Assembly (NCBI GenBank): GCA_030528845.1
Contig: JAUMYC010000155.1
Location: forward strand, 1-5,767
DNA: 5,767 nt
DNA from: Eubacteriales bacterium
Lineage (GTDB): Bacteria; Bacillota_A; Clostridia; Christensenellales; Aristaeellaceae
Reading direction: 5' to 3'
A program made the translations under genes and the position numbers. The notes beneath the pieces were generated by a model. The model ran no database searches and was not told where the DNA came from. It worked only from the letters and a program-made list of their open reading frames with translations. This document shows, one piece after another, positions 1-5,767 of the stretch; the first letter of the stretch is position 1, and each line of letters begins with the position of its first letter.

Positions 1-6
1 GCCAGT

Positions 7-101
7 GCCTCCCCTGTGTAAGGGGAGGTGCCCCGCAGGGGCGGAGGGGTCGTCAATCCCTCAGGCGGCTTCGCTGACAGCTCCCTTTACACAAGGGAGC
101 C
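7..101. repeat. Imperfect palindromic, MITE-like repeat
   Basis: The outer arms at 7-30 and 78-101 are inverted repeats matching at 20 of 24 positions, and each arm is itself a hairpin (8-14 with 22-28; 80-87 with 93-100). Inside lie a small CCCC-GCA-GGGG hairpin (31-41), a partner hairpin around 61-77, and a central stem GAGGGGT/ATCCCTC (44-50 with 56-62, one G-U pair). The whole ~95 bp could fold as a branched cruciform or RNA. No open reading frame, transposase or clear target-site duplication is visible. It resembles short palindromic repeats that I recall from gut Clostridia genomes, which would make it a dispersed non-autonomous element. Only one copy is present here, so dispersal is inferred. 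It lies beyond the terminator of the isomerase gene. Confidence 0.65.
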
Positions 102-112
102 TCCCGTGCGCC

Positions 113-152
113 ATAAGAAAACCGACCTATGATCGTAACCATAGGTCGGTTT
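113..152 (-). terminator. Rho-independent terminator of the isomerase gene
   Basis: A perfect 13 bp stem (119-131 with 140-152) encloses an 8-nt loop. Read leftward it ends in a T-rich tract TTTTCTT (121 to 115), partly within the stem base. It lies about 60 bp past the stop codon of the leftward isomerase gene and is probably its main terminator. The rightward side also ends in TTT but then runs into mixed sequence, so leftward termination is the better reading. Confidence 0.8.
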
Positions 153-174
153 AACTGTTTTATGGATACCCGGT

Positions 175-191
175 AAAAGAAAGGCTCTTTC
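175..191 (-). terminator. Weak hairpin with short U-tract just after the isomerase stop
   Basis: Read leftward, GAAAG-AGC-CTTTC forms a 5 bp stem with a 3-nt loop (191 to 179), followed by TTTT (178 to 175). It starts 20 bp past the stop codon. The stem is short and AT-rich, so it is at best an auxiliary terminator ahead of the strong hairpin at 119-152, and it could be chance. Confidence 0.25.
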
Positions 192-210
192 GCAATTGCA
201 CGATGAAGGA

Positions 211-1044
211 TCAATAGCCGATGCTCTTGATATACTCGCGGCTCATCTTGGCAGCCTCGAGCGGAGTGCGGCCGATGGACAGATCCTGTTCCACGATGAA
301 GATCTCGGCGCCGCTTTCGATGCCCGCAGCCATGATCTCCGGGATGTTCTGGCAGCCGTGGCCGACCGGGCGGAACTCAAAGGCGACGTCGTCGGAATTG
401 GCGGCGGTGCCGTCGTCTTCGCCGTCAGCCTTGATCAGCGCGTAGGGCTGCTTGCCGCCCTTCTTGCCGATGTAGTCCTTGAGATGCACGACATGGCAGC
501 GGCCGGCATACTGCTTGATATACTTGGCGGGATTCAGGCCGGCATACTTGACCCAGCAGCAGTCGATCTCGGTTTCGAGCATGTTGGCCGGAACGGCGGA
601 ATAGAGGAAATCGAGGCCGTACTGGCCGGAAACGGTCACGAACTCGAAATCGTGGTTGTGATAGAGAAGGGTGATGCCGGCAGTCTTGCAGAGCATGCCG
701 AACTTATAGATATTCTTGATCGCCTCGGCGAACTTGGGGCCGCCGGGCCTCTCGTCTTCGCCCAGGAAGGGGACGGCGATGTAGGAGCAGCCGATGGTCT
801 TATGATAGGCGATGGTGCCGAACATATCGGCCACGAAGGAATCATACGGCACATGGCTGGAAATGGCGACCAGGCCGGTCTCCTCCAGCATGCCCTTCAC
901 TTCTTCGGCGCTGTGGCCATAGAAGCCGGCGAACTCCACGCCGTCATAGCCCAGTTCTTTCAGAGTCTTCAGAACGCTCAGCAGATCCTTGGATGCGTCT
1001 TCACGCGCGGAATACACCTGGTAACCGATCAGGGGCTTGCTCAT
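211..1044 (-). CDS. Sugar phosphate isomerase/epimerase-like TIM-barrel protein
   Basis: This 277-aa protein belongs to the xylose isomerase-like TIM-barrel superfamily (AP_endonuc_2 fold), whose members isomerise or epimerise sugars, inositols or their derivatives using a divalent metal. Motifs in order are GYDGVEF (residues 32-38), YHNHDFEF (128-135), EIDCCWVKYAG (159-169), HVVHLKD (184-190) and FIVEQD (249-254). Likely metal ligands, by analogy with the family, are H129, D161, H187 and E252. The length is normal and there is no signal peptide, so it should be cytoplasmic. The start chosen is ATG at 1044, preceded by GGAGGT at 8-nt spacing; an upstream in-frame ATG (1152) would lie upstream of the predicted promoter. 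It is transcribed alone, divergently from the esterase-like gene, with terminators after it. Its substrate is unknown. Some relatives act on keto-sugars or in deglycosylation, so the word 'phosphate' in the family name need not apply. Confidence 0.85.
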   Translation of the reverse strand: MSKPLIGYQVYSAREDASKDLLSVLKTLKELGYDGVEFAGFYGHSAEEVKGMLEETGLVAISSHVPYDSFVADMFGTIAYHKTIGCSYIAVPFLGEDERPGGPKFAEAIKNIYKFGMLCKTAGITLLYHNHDFEFVTVSGQYGLDFLYSAVPANMLETEIDCCWVKYAGLNPAKYIKQYAGRCHVVHLKDYIGKKGGKQPYALIKADGEDDGTAANSDDVAFEFRPVGHGCQNIPEIMAAGIESGAEIFIVEQDLSIGRTPLEAAKMSREYIKSIGY

Positions 1045-1052
1045 AACAACAT

Positions 1053-1058
1053 ACCTCC
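1053..1058 (-). promoter_or_regulatory. Ribosome binding site deciding the isomerase start
   Basis: Read leftward the sequence is GGAGGT, with an 8-nt spacer to the ATG at 1044. It selects MSKPLIGYQV as the N-terminus and rejects the 36-residue upstream extension. Confidence 0.8.
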
Positions 1059-1131
1059 ATTTTTTCAGACCGTCTTGTTCAGGGATGCTCCGGCCTTGCC
1101 GGCAAAGCGCCTGCCGAAGCCCACACATCAA

Positions 1132-1160
1132 ATGATAACACTTTCTTTTCATTCACGCAA
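1132..1160 (-). promoter_or_regulatory. Sigma-A-type promoter of the isomerase gene
   Basis: Leftward -35 TTGCGT (1160 to 1155), a 17 bp spacer and -10 TATCAT (1137 to 1132), with TG one base upstream of the -10 giving an extended -10. Transcription would start near 1125, leaving a leader of about 80 nt. The leader contains a CCGGC-CTT-GCCGG hairpin (1090-1102). The -35 matches consensus at three positions and the -10 at five. Confidence 0.55.
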
Positions 1161-1167
1161 GAGCGCA

Positions 1168-1196
1168 TAGCAATATCTGCGGCTTTGTGTTATAAT
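1168..1196 (+). promoter_or_regulatory. Promoter of the esterase-like gene, with perfect extended -10
   Basis: TATAAT at 1191-1196 is a perfect -10 and is preceded by TG at 1188-1189, giving the extended -10 form TGnTATAAT. At 17 bp spacing the -35 position (1168-1173, TAGCAA) matches consensus poorly, which is typical of extended -10 promoters. Transcription should start near 1203, on the adjacent TGTAAA dyad, leaving a leader of about 46 nt. Confidence 0.7.
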
Positions 1197-1202
1197 AGAA
1201 TA

Positions 1203-1215
1203 TGTAAACTTTACA
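1203..1215. promoter_or_regulatory. Candidate operator dyad TGTAAA-C-TTTACA
   Basis: A perfect inverted repeat with 6 bp arms around one central base sits exactly where the rightward transcript should begin. A repressor bound here would block the esterase-like promoter. It resembles LacI-family operators of the TGTAAACGTTTACA type (14 bp, including cre-like sites) but is one base shorter, which changes the half-site spacing; a GntR- or DeoR-type regulator is also possible. No regulator gene lies in the window. The match is seen; its role is inferred. Confidence 0.45.
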
Positions 1216-1248
1216 AATCGGCCTTCAGCCGCAAGGAGGAAACGCTTC

Positions 1249-2133
1249 ATGAAAGAAATCAAGGTGCTTGCAAACAACCCCGGTCTGGAAAATCTGGCTG
1301 AGATCAAGCCCGACGTGGAATTCACCTGTCCGGACGGTTTTTCCCAGAAGATGCAGGTCATCATGCCCTGGCGTCTGGGAGAGGACGACGCGCGCCGTTT
1401 CCCGCTGATCGTGTTCATCCAGGGCTCCGCCTGGACCAAGCCCAACCAGTGCTATGAGATCCCGCAGCTGAGCGAATATGCGCGCATGGGCTATATCGTC
1501 GCCACCGTCACGCACCGCTCCGCCTTCGAGGCCAAGGCGCCCGCCTTCCTCGTGGACGTCAAATCCGCCATCCGCTATCTGCGCGCGCATGCCGACGAAT
1601 TCCTGATCGACCCGGAGCGCGTCTGCGCATGGGGCACCTCCTCCGGCGGAAACACCTCTCTGCTGGTCGGCGTGACCGGCGGCATGGAGGAATTCGACAT
1701 CGGCGACAATCTGGACCAGTCCAGCTCCGTCAAGTGCGTCATCGACTGCTTCGGCCCGACCGATCTGGTCAAGATGGTGACCAAGCAATATAAGCCCAAG
1801 CCCGGCCAGCCCGCACCCGAGGGCCCGAACCTCTTCGAGGCGCTCGCCGGCCGGAAGCTCTCGCGTGAGGATCTTTCCACGCTCGAGCCGCTCGCGCGCA
1901 TCAGCCCCATCAACTACGTCGAGCCCGGCAAGGATCTCCCGCCCTTCCTCATCCTGCACGGCGACGCAGACCCGGTCGTGCTCTACGAGGACAGCCTCGA
2001 GATGTACGAAAAGCTCTCCGACTGCGGCTACGACGCCGAGATGATCCGCATCACGAACGCGCCGCACGAAGGCTCCTTCTGGTCCGTCGCGCTGCACGAC
2101 GAGATCAAGGCGTGGCTCAAGGCGCATCTGTAA
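1249..2133 (+). CDS. Alpha/beta hydrolase, BD-FAE/esterase-like
   Basis: This 294-aa alpha/beta hydrolase fits the esterase/lipase branch that includes BD-FAE-type carboxylesterases, which remove acyl groups from substituted sugars or other small esters. A complete catalytic triad is visible. The nucleophile elbow is GTSSG (129-133) with S131, the acid is D241 in HGDADPVV (237-244), and the histidine is H273 in NAPHEGSF (270-277). The usual HGG oxyanion motif is replaced by IQGSAW (57-62), a known variant. A lid-like insert spans about 144-215. There is no signal peptide, so it should act in the cytoplasm, perhaps on an imported acylated sugar. The start is well supported: AAGGAGG (1233-1239) lies 9 nt before ATG. 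It is a single-gene transcript with its own promoter, a possible operator and a strong terminator. The substrate is unknown; a peptidase of the same fold is less likely. Confidence 0.85.
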   Translation: MKEIKVLANNPGLENLAEIKPDVEFTCPDGFSQKMQVIMPWRLGEDDARRFPLIVFIQGSAWTKPNQCYEIPQLSEYARMGYIVATVTHRSAFEAKAPAFLVDVKSAIRYLRAHADEFLIDPERVCAWGTSSGGNTSLLVGVTGGMEEFDIGDNLDQSSSVKCVIDCFGPTDLVKMVTKQYKPKPGQPAPEGPNLFEALAGRKLSREDLSTLEPLARISPINYVEPGKDLPPFLILHGDADPVVLYEDSLEMYEKLSDCGYDAEMIRITNAPHEGSFWSVALHDEIKAWLKAHL

Positions 2134-2144
2134 TTTACCGTCAC

Positions 2145-2193
2145 AAAAAACACCCCGCCGGAAGGTCTTGCTCCTTCCGGCGGGGTGTTTTTT
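2145..2193. terminator. Strong bidirectional terminator between convergent genes
   Basis: A perfect 15 bp GC-rich stem (2151-2165 with 2173-2187) has a 7-nt loop and is flanked by six A (2145-2150) and six T (2188-2193). It therefore works in both orientations, ending the rightward esterase-like transcript (stop 2133) and the leftward oxidoreductase operon (stop 2202) in a gap of only 68 bp. Confidence 0.95.
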
Positions 2194-2201
2194 ACAGATT
2201 T

Positions 2202-3464
2202 TCACAGATGCCCTTCGTCCGGGCCTTTTTCGGCTTCGGCGACGTCCGCCGGAACGAGCTCGTCCGGGAAATGGATCATGATGTTGTCGTCCTGTTCGAG
2301 CCTGCGCTGCAGCTCGGCGATATCCACCTGCGCAATGGGCCTTCCGCTCTCGAGCGCGAGCGCGGCCGCCTCCGCAGCGGCCTGCCCGGTCAAAATCGCC
2401 GGCGGGATCACGCGCAGAAGATCCCATCCGTAGCCCTCGCCCGCGGCGGAGCGCCCGGCGGTGATCAGATTCGGATACTCCCCGCGCACGAGGCAGCGCA
2501 GCGGCACCTCATACAGCCTGTCCTTGTGCTCGAAATCGTTGATCGCGCACACAGAATCCTCAAAATGGCGATACACATCGCTCTCCTTCAGGCTGTAATC
2601 GCCCTCGATTCGGCAGGTGGTGCGGAACTGCGGCATCATGGGCAGCATCGCGATATCCCGGCTGAAGCGGTCCTCTCCGCGCAGCGAATCGAGCATGACC
2701 AGCTGGTTATCCACCAGATACTCCGTCACGTCTTCCACTGTGACCCCGGCCCAGAGCGGCTTGTCTGCGGGCTGGTGATGGCCGAAGAGATTGATATTGC
2801 CGCCGCTGACGCCCTGATAGGCCAGCGAGATGTTTCCGCTTTCCGCCGCCTTTTTGCAGCTCTCCAGCGTGATCTTCTTGCCAAGATAGGTGTAAAAATT
2901 CTTTCCCAATGCGACGGGCATGCCGCTGCGGCGCAGGATGTCCGCGTCGCCGGTCGCGTCGATGACGACTCCGGCCTCGAAATATTCCCTGCCGGATTTG
3001 CTCTCCGTAACGAGGCCCCTGCACAGCGTGCCTTCCATGACCGGCTCGGAGGCGATGCAGTCAAAGAGCAGATCCACGCCCGCGTTTTTCACCATTTCGG
3101 TCATCTGCAGCGCGAAGATATAGGGAGAATAGTGCGACTGCATGCGCTTTCCGTCCGCGAGGCGCTCCTCCCCCTCTTTCCATTCCTGCGGCATGGAATC
3201 AAAGCCCAGCTCGGCCGATTCATAAAACCATTTGTGCGCAAGGCCGAAGATGATCTGCGTGCCGCGTCCGTTGCACATGGGCACGAAATAGTTGATCTGG
3301 CCCAGCGTCGCAAGGCCGCCGAGGATATTGCTCTTTTCCAGCAAAAGCACGCTCAGGCCCCTGTTCTTCGCCGTCAGCGCCGCCGCAACGCCGGCCACGC
3401 CGCCTCCGGCCACGATCACGTCGTATCGCGCTTTGCATTTTAGTTCCGTAACGATCTTCACCAT
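2202..3464 (-). CDS. FAD-dependent oxidoreductase (FAD_oxidored family)
   Basis: This 420-aa flavoprotein belongs to the FAD_oxidored family (PF12831-like), whose members are common in polysaccharide- and sugar-use clusters but mostly lack an assigned substrate. An N-terminal Rossmann fold carries GGGVAG (20-25, GxGxxG) and a ribose-binding acidic residue E43 in LLLEK. Further family features are PMCNGRGTQ (62-70), the second dinucleotide motif IDATGDAD (168-175), RTTCRIEGDY (281-290) and a C-terminal FAD-contact segment around TAGRSAAGEGYGWD (335-348). The tail (403-420) is acidic. There is no signal peptide. ATG at 3464 is preceded by AGGTGA at 7-nt spacing. It is the last gene of the leftward operon, 91 bp after the glycosidase-like gene and with no convincing promoter of its own, so it is probably co-transcribed. 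By context it may oxidise a sugar or aglycone; this is inference. Confidence 0.85.
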   Translation of the reverse strand: MVKIVTELKCKARYDVIVAGGGVAGVAAALTAKNRGLSVLLLEKSNILGGLATLGQINYFVPMCNGRGTQIIFGLAHKWFYESAELGFDSMPQEWKEGEERLADGKRMQSHYSPYIFALQMTEMVKNAGVDLLFDCIASEPVMEGTLCRGLVTESKSGREYFEAGVVIDATGDADILRRSGMPVALGKNFYTYLGKKITLESCKKAAESGNISLAYQGVSGGNINLFGHHQPADKPLWAGVTVEDVTEYLVDNQLVMLDSLRGEDRFSRDIAMLPMMPQFRTTCRIEGDYSLKESDVYRHFEDSVCAINDFEHKDRLYEVPLRCLVRGEYPNLITAGRSAAGEGYGWDLLRVIPPAILTGQAAAEAAALALESGRPIAQVDIAELQRRLEQDDNIMIHFPDELVPADVAEAEKGPDEGHL

Positions 3465-3502
3465 GTTTTTTTCACCTGCCGGAGTGTTTTTCGTCCGTAT
3501 AC

Positions 3503-3544
3503 GCGCGCAGGGAGCTCTTTTCCCAAAGAAGGCTCCCTGCGCGC
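3503..3544 (-). promoter_or_regulatory. Long intercistronic hairpin without U-tract
   Basis: A perfect 13 bp stem (3503-3515 with 3532-3544) continues, after a 2-nt bulge, into TCTTT/AAAGA (3516-3520 with 3525-3529) with a TCCC loop, about 18 bp in all. It begins 12 bp past the stop of the glycosidase-like gene and ends about 38 bp before the start of the oxidoreductase gene. Neither side has a T-run, so it is a poor terminator. It could protect the upstream mRNA from 3' decay, be a processing site, or lower expression of the downstream gene. Confidence 0.6.
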
Positions 3545-3555
3545 AGAATCATCGA

Positions 3556-5238
3556 TCAGACCCTCTTTGCGATCTCTGCGTTGACCCTTTCACGCAGATC
3601 GAGGATATACTCCGCCCTGCGCGGATAGGCGCTGAAGGTGATCTTCTCCTCCTCGGGCAGGTCGCCGTCGATCAGCCGCAGCACTTCCTCGCGCCCGGCA
3701 AGGCTCTCCAGCAGCCTGAACGCGCGCAGATCCTGCACGGCATGCAGGCTCACCATCATGCGCATGGATTCCCACGGCTCGCCCTTCCGGCCGGGGTAGA
3801 CCTGGAAGGTATCGCCCGCGAGGGAATGGCCGTCCCAGTCGGTGTCCATGAACGGATTGATCGGGTAATCCGAGCCGCGGGAATAATAGAAATTGTAGCC
3901 CCACTGCAGGATGCCCTCGATGTTGTATTTATAGAGCTGTTCGCCGTAGATGCGGTTGCGGTAGGCGGGCATGCCGATAAAGATATTGGCCACGTCCTTG
4001 TTCTGGCCGATGCAATAATACGACCAGAGGTGCGGCGTGCTGCCCTCGATAAAGGGCTCGATATGGTTCACCGCCGGGATGGGCCGTTCGACCGCGCCGG
4101 AGGTGTAAAATTCATAATTGGAGAGCGCGTCGATGATCGGGCAGTCGCCGATGAGCGGCTTGAGCACGTTCTTGGCCTTGAGATAGCCCTCCAGATGGTC
4201 GATATGCGGCTCGTCGGAGACGTGGAACAGGCATCTTTCAAACACGCCCAGCTGCTTCATGCGCTCGCACACGGCGGGCACATATTCGCGCAGGAAGGCG
4301 GTGTATTCCTCGCCCACGCCGTCGGTCTCCCAGCCGAATACGCGCTTGTATTCGCCGTCCACCGTCGCCATGATCTTCGGCGCATATTTCGCGCCCCACT
4401 GCGTGAAGAGATGGGCGATCTCGAAATAGCGCACGCCCACGCGCTTGGCCATCTCCACCCAGCGGTCGAGCTTTTCAAACCCGAAGGACCACTTGCCGCC
4501 GTCGCAGAAGACGTCCACCAGCTGCACCGTGGGCCTCTCGCCGCCCACGCGCGTATCCAGCGGCGGGGTATGGATGGGCGTGAGGATCATATTGATGGAG
4601 CGCTTCACCGCCGCAGCCATGAAGTTTTCCGTGATGCGCCAGTATTCCTCGGAAAAGACCGGCACGTCGTAATACACGGCCAGACAATCGCTGTGGAACC
4701 ATTTGGTGTGATAGAGCTCCTGTTCGGGCAGGAGCGCGCCGATGAGAGTGACGGTATATTCGGCCTCGGCGACGTTCGTCGGCTCCGCGCCCTCGACCAC
4801 TTCCCAGATCTTCACCTTGATCGGATATTCTCCCGCGGCGGCCCTGCCCTCGGGCTCGATATCGATCCAGAGGCTGTCCCACTGCTTCATGCAGGCGCGC
4901 AGGCCGTGCTCGGGGATATCGCGCAGCACATCCGGGAACAGGCCCGGGCCTTCGCGCAGGTAATCCTCATCGCTGCGGGAGAGGCGGCTGGTGCGCACCG
5001 GCACATGGTCTACGCGGCGCACGCGGATAAACTCCTTGATCGGGGATTCGATCTCCATCTCCAGCGCGACGGAGCCGGCATATTTCGCCTCGTCGCCCGG
5101 CTCGGGGATCACCGTGTAGGCGATCTGAAACGCGCTCGATTCATTCAGCAGCGCGCTGTGGGCCGTGCTCACGCGCATCGGCTCCTCGTCCAGAAACACC
5201 TTTTCCAGGGAACTGAGTGTCTTCATCAAAAGCTTCAT
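3556..5238 (-). CDS. DUF4091/GH123-like glycoside hydrolase
   Basis: This 560-aa protein matches the DUF4091 type, whose catalytic domain defines glycoside hydrolase family 123; characterised members are N-acetyl-beta-galactosaminidases using substrate-assisted catalysis with an adjacent Asp-Glu pair. Residues about 10-165 look like the N-terminal beta-sandwich domain. A TIM-barrel-like region follows (about 175-480) with IHTPPLDTR (222-230), YFEIAHLFTQWG (271-282) and HVSDEPH (339-345), where D342-E343 fit the catalytic pair. Typical DUF4091 signatures come next: MPAYRNRIYGEQLYKYNIEG (423-442), QWGYNFYYS (445-453) and DTDWDG (465-470). The C-terminus (about 485-560) is helical. There is no signal peptide, unlike many GH123 enzymes, so it is probably cytoplasmic. 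ATG at 5238 has AAGGAGG at 7-nt spacing; M5 is a less well placed alternative. It lies 31 bp after the PHP gene, in the same operon. Activity on GalNAc is not assured, since DUF4091 proteins are diverse. Confidence 0.8.
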   Translation of the reverse strand: MKLLMKTLSSLEKVFLDEEPMRVSTAHSALLNESSAFQIAYTVIPEPGDEAKYAGSVALEMEIESPIKEFIRVRRVDHVPVRTSRLSRSDEDYLREGPGLFPDVLRDIPEHGLRACMKQWDSLWIDIEPEGRAAAGEYPIKVKIWEVVEGAEPTNVAEAEYTVTLIGALLPEQELYHTKWFHSDCLAVYYDVPVFSEEYWRITENFMAAAVKRSINMILTPIHTPPLDTRVGGERPTVQLVDVFCDGGKWSFGFEKLDRWVEMAKRVGVRYFEIAHLFTQWGAKYAPKIMATVDGEYKRVFGWETDGVGEEYTAFLREYVPAVCERMKQLGVFERCLFHVSDEPHIDHLEGYLKAKNVLKPLIGDCPIIDALSNYEFYTSGAVERPIPAVNHIEPFIEGSTPHLWSYYCIGQNKDVANIFIGMPAYRNRIYGEQLYKYNIEGILQWGYNFYYSRGSDYPINPFMDTDWDGHSLAGDTFQVYPGRKGEPWESMRMMVSLHAVQDLRAFRLLESLAGREEVLRLIDGDLPEEEKITFSAYPRRAEYILDLRERVNAEIAKRV

Positions 5239-5269
5239 CGGTTCTCCTCCTTTTTTCTCTGCGCCCTTC

Positions 5270-5767
5270 TCAGACGATCTGCTCGAGCCTCTTCAGCCCC
5301 AGCCCGTCCAGATAGCGCACGGCTTCGTCGTATACATCGGTGCGCAGCAGATGCTCCGGCCTGTGCGCGTCCACGCCTATGATGCATTCCACGCCCTCTT
5401 CGGCCGCGATCTCCCAGAACCGGTCGCAGGGGTAGCCCAGCCCGCGGAAGCGGCCGGAATTGCGGTCCATGCGGCCGAGCAGATTATATTCCAGCGGCAC
5501 ATGCAGCGCCTTCGAGGCGCGGCAGAGCTCTCTGGACATGTCCCGGACATGCCCGTCAAAGCCGCGATACTGGCTCAGCACCACGTCCGGATGCGCCAGA
5601 TACAGAAAATCGCCCGTCTCCATGCCGCGCACGGTCATCTTCGCATAGCTGCGCAGCTCCTGCGGCGTCGTGCTGATGCCGTAGTAAAACCCTCCGCCGG
5701 GGATGTTCAGATCGTCCGTGCCGTCGAAATGGTTGCCGAGGATCAGATAATCCAGCCCGCGCGCCTC
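5270..5767 (-). CDS. PHP-domain phosphoesterase, histidinol-phosphatase-like (partial)
   Basis: The reading frame is open to the window edge, so these 165 residues are the C-terminal part; family members are about 260-280 aa. PHP motifs in order, numbered within the fragment, are GNHF (11-14, H13), AHPD (58-61, H59), LEYN (92-95) and GVDAH (131-135, D133 and H135). The YP after the asparagine motif (112-113) also fits HisJ/HisK-type PHP phosphatases. PHP enzymes are cytoplasmic metal-dependent phosphoesterases. The first metal motif would lie in the missing part. An internal ATG (5638) is not the start, because conserved PHP sequence continues upstream of it. It is the first visible gene of the leftward operon, 31 bp before the glycosidase-like gene. 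No other histidine-biosynthesis gene is nearby, so a sugar phosphate or related ester is as likely a substrate as histidinol phosphate. Its promoter lies outside the window. Confidence 0.85.
   Translation of the reverse strand, partial: EARGLDYLILGNHFDGTDDLNIPGGGFYYGISTTPQELRSYAKMTVRGMETGDFLYLAHPDVVLSQYRGFDGHVRDMSRELCRASKALHVPLEYNLLGRMDRNSGRFRGLGYPCDRFWEIAAEEGVECIIGVDAHRPEHLLRTDVYDEAVRYLDGLGLKRLEQIV

Noticed and set aside
7..101. CRISPR repeat or tRNA-like structure
   Set aside because: There is a single inverted, not direct, repeat pair with no spacers, and no cloverleaf with anticodon arm or CCA-proximal pattern can be drawn.
1045..1152. N-terminal extension of the isomerase to an ATG at 1152
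   Set aside because: The extra 36 residues are not family-like, the predicted -10 (1132-1137) lies inside them, and GGAGGT is ideally placed for the ATG at 1044.
196..1170. 324-codon rightward open frame opposite the isomerase gene
   Set aside because: No RBS-supported start and no recognisable family; the opposite strand encodes a complete TIM-barrel protein. High-GC codon use keeps the antisense frame open.
1225..2427. 400-codon leftward open frame opposite the esterase-like gene
   Set aside because: It crosses the strong terminator and overlaps a hydrolase with an intact catalytic triad, RBS and promoter. It shows no family motif.
2112..3443. 443-codon rightward open frame opposite the FAD oxidoreductase gene
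   Set aside because: It begins inside the esterase-like gene, runs through the bidirectional terminator and has a low-complexity His/Arg/Ala-rich product. It is a shadow of the oxidoreductase gene.
3503..3544. Rho-independent terminator between the GH123-like and oxidoreductase genes
   Set aside because: No T-run follows the stem in either direction, so it was kept only as an intercistronic hairpin.
3292..5382. 696-codon rightward open frame opposite the GH123-like gene
   Set aside because: The length is striking, but it spans parts of three leftward genes and their gaps, and its product is His/Ala/Arg-rich without any family motif. Codon bias explains it.

Overview
The window reads as a chromosomal segment of a GC-rich, anaerobic Bacillota, most likely a gut-associated member of class Clostridia. 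The basis is strong AAGGAGG-type ribosome binding sites, low-GC promoters set in GC-rich coding DNA, and a short palindromic repeat with TTTACACAAGGGAG-type arms of a kind I recall from gut Clostridia genomes. This is inference: no rRNA or marker gene is present. The DNA is almost entirely coding, with five protein genes, and no tRNA, rRNA, CRISPR array or transposase was seen.

Layout. Positions 1-210 are non-coding and hold a ~95 bp imperfect palindrome (7-101) and the terminator of the first gene (stem 119-152). A sugar phosphate isomerase/epimerase-like TIM-barrel gene runs leftward (211-1044). It is divergent from an alpha/beta hydrolase (esterase-like) gene running rightward (1249-2133). 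The 204 bp between them carries one promoter in each direction, both with extended -10 elements, and a perfect TGTAAA-C-TTTACA dyad at the expected start of the rightward transcript. The hydrolase converges on the next gene across a very strong bidirectional terminator (2145-2193). From the right edge, three leftward genes form a likely operon: a PHP-domain phosphoesterase cut by the window edge (5270-5767), a DUF4091/GH123-like glycoside hydrolase (3556-5238) and an FAD-dependent oxidoreductase of the FAD_oxidored family (2202-3464). The last two are separated by a long hairpin (3503-3544) that lacks a U-tract.

How the genes may work together. None of the four complete proteins shows an N-terminal signal peptide or membrane segment, so all look cytoplasmic. 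The set (glycosidase-like, esterase-like, flavin oxidoreductase, isomerase/epimerase-like, phosphoesterase-like) fits intracellular processing of an imported, possibly acylated or modified, glycan or glycoside. The substrate cannot be read from the sequence. No transporter or transcriptional regulator lies in the window. The oxidoreductase plus TIM-barrel isomerase pairing invites comparison with oxidative (keto-sugar) routes of glycoside cleavage, but that is a hypothesis only.
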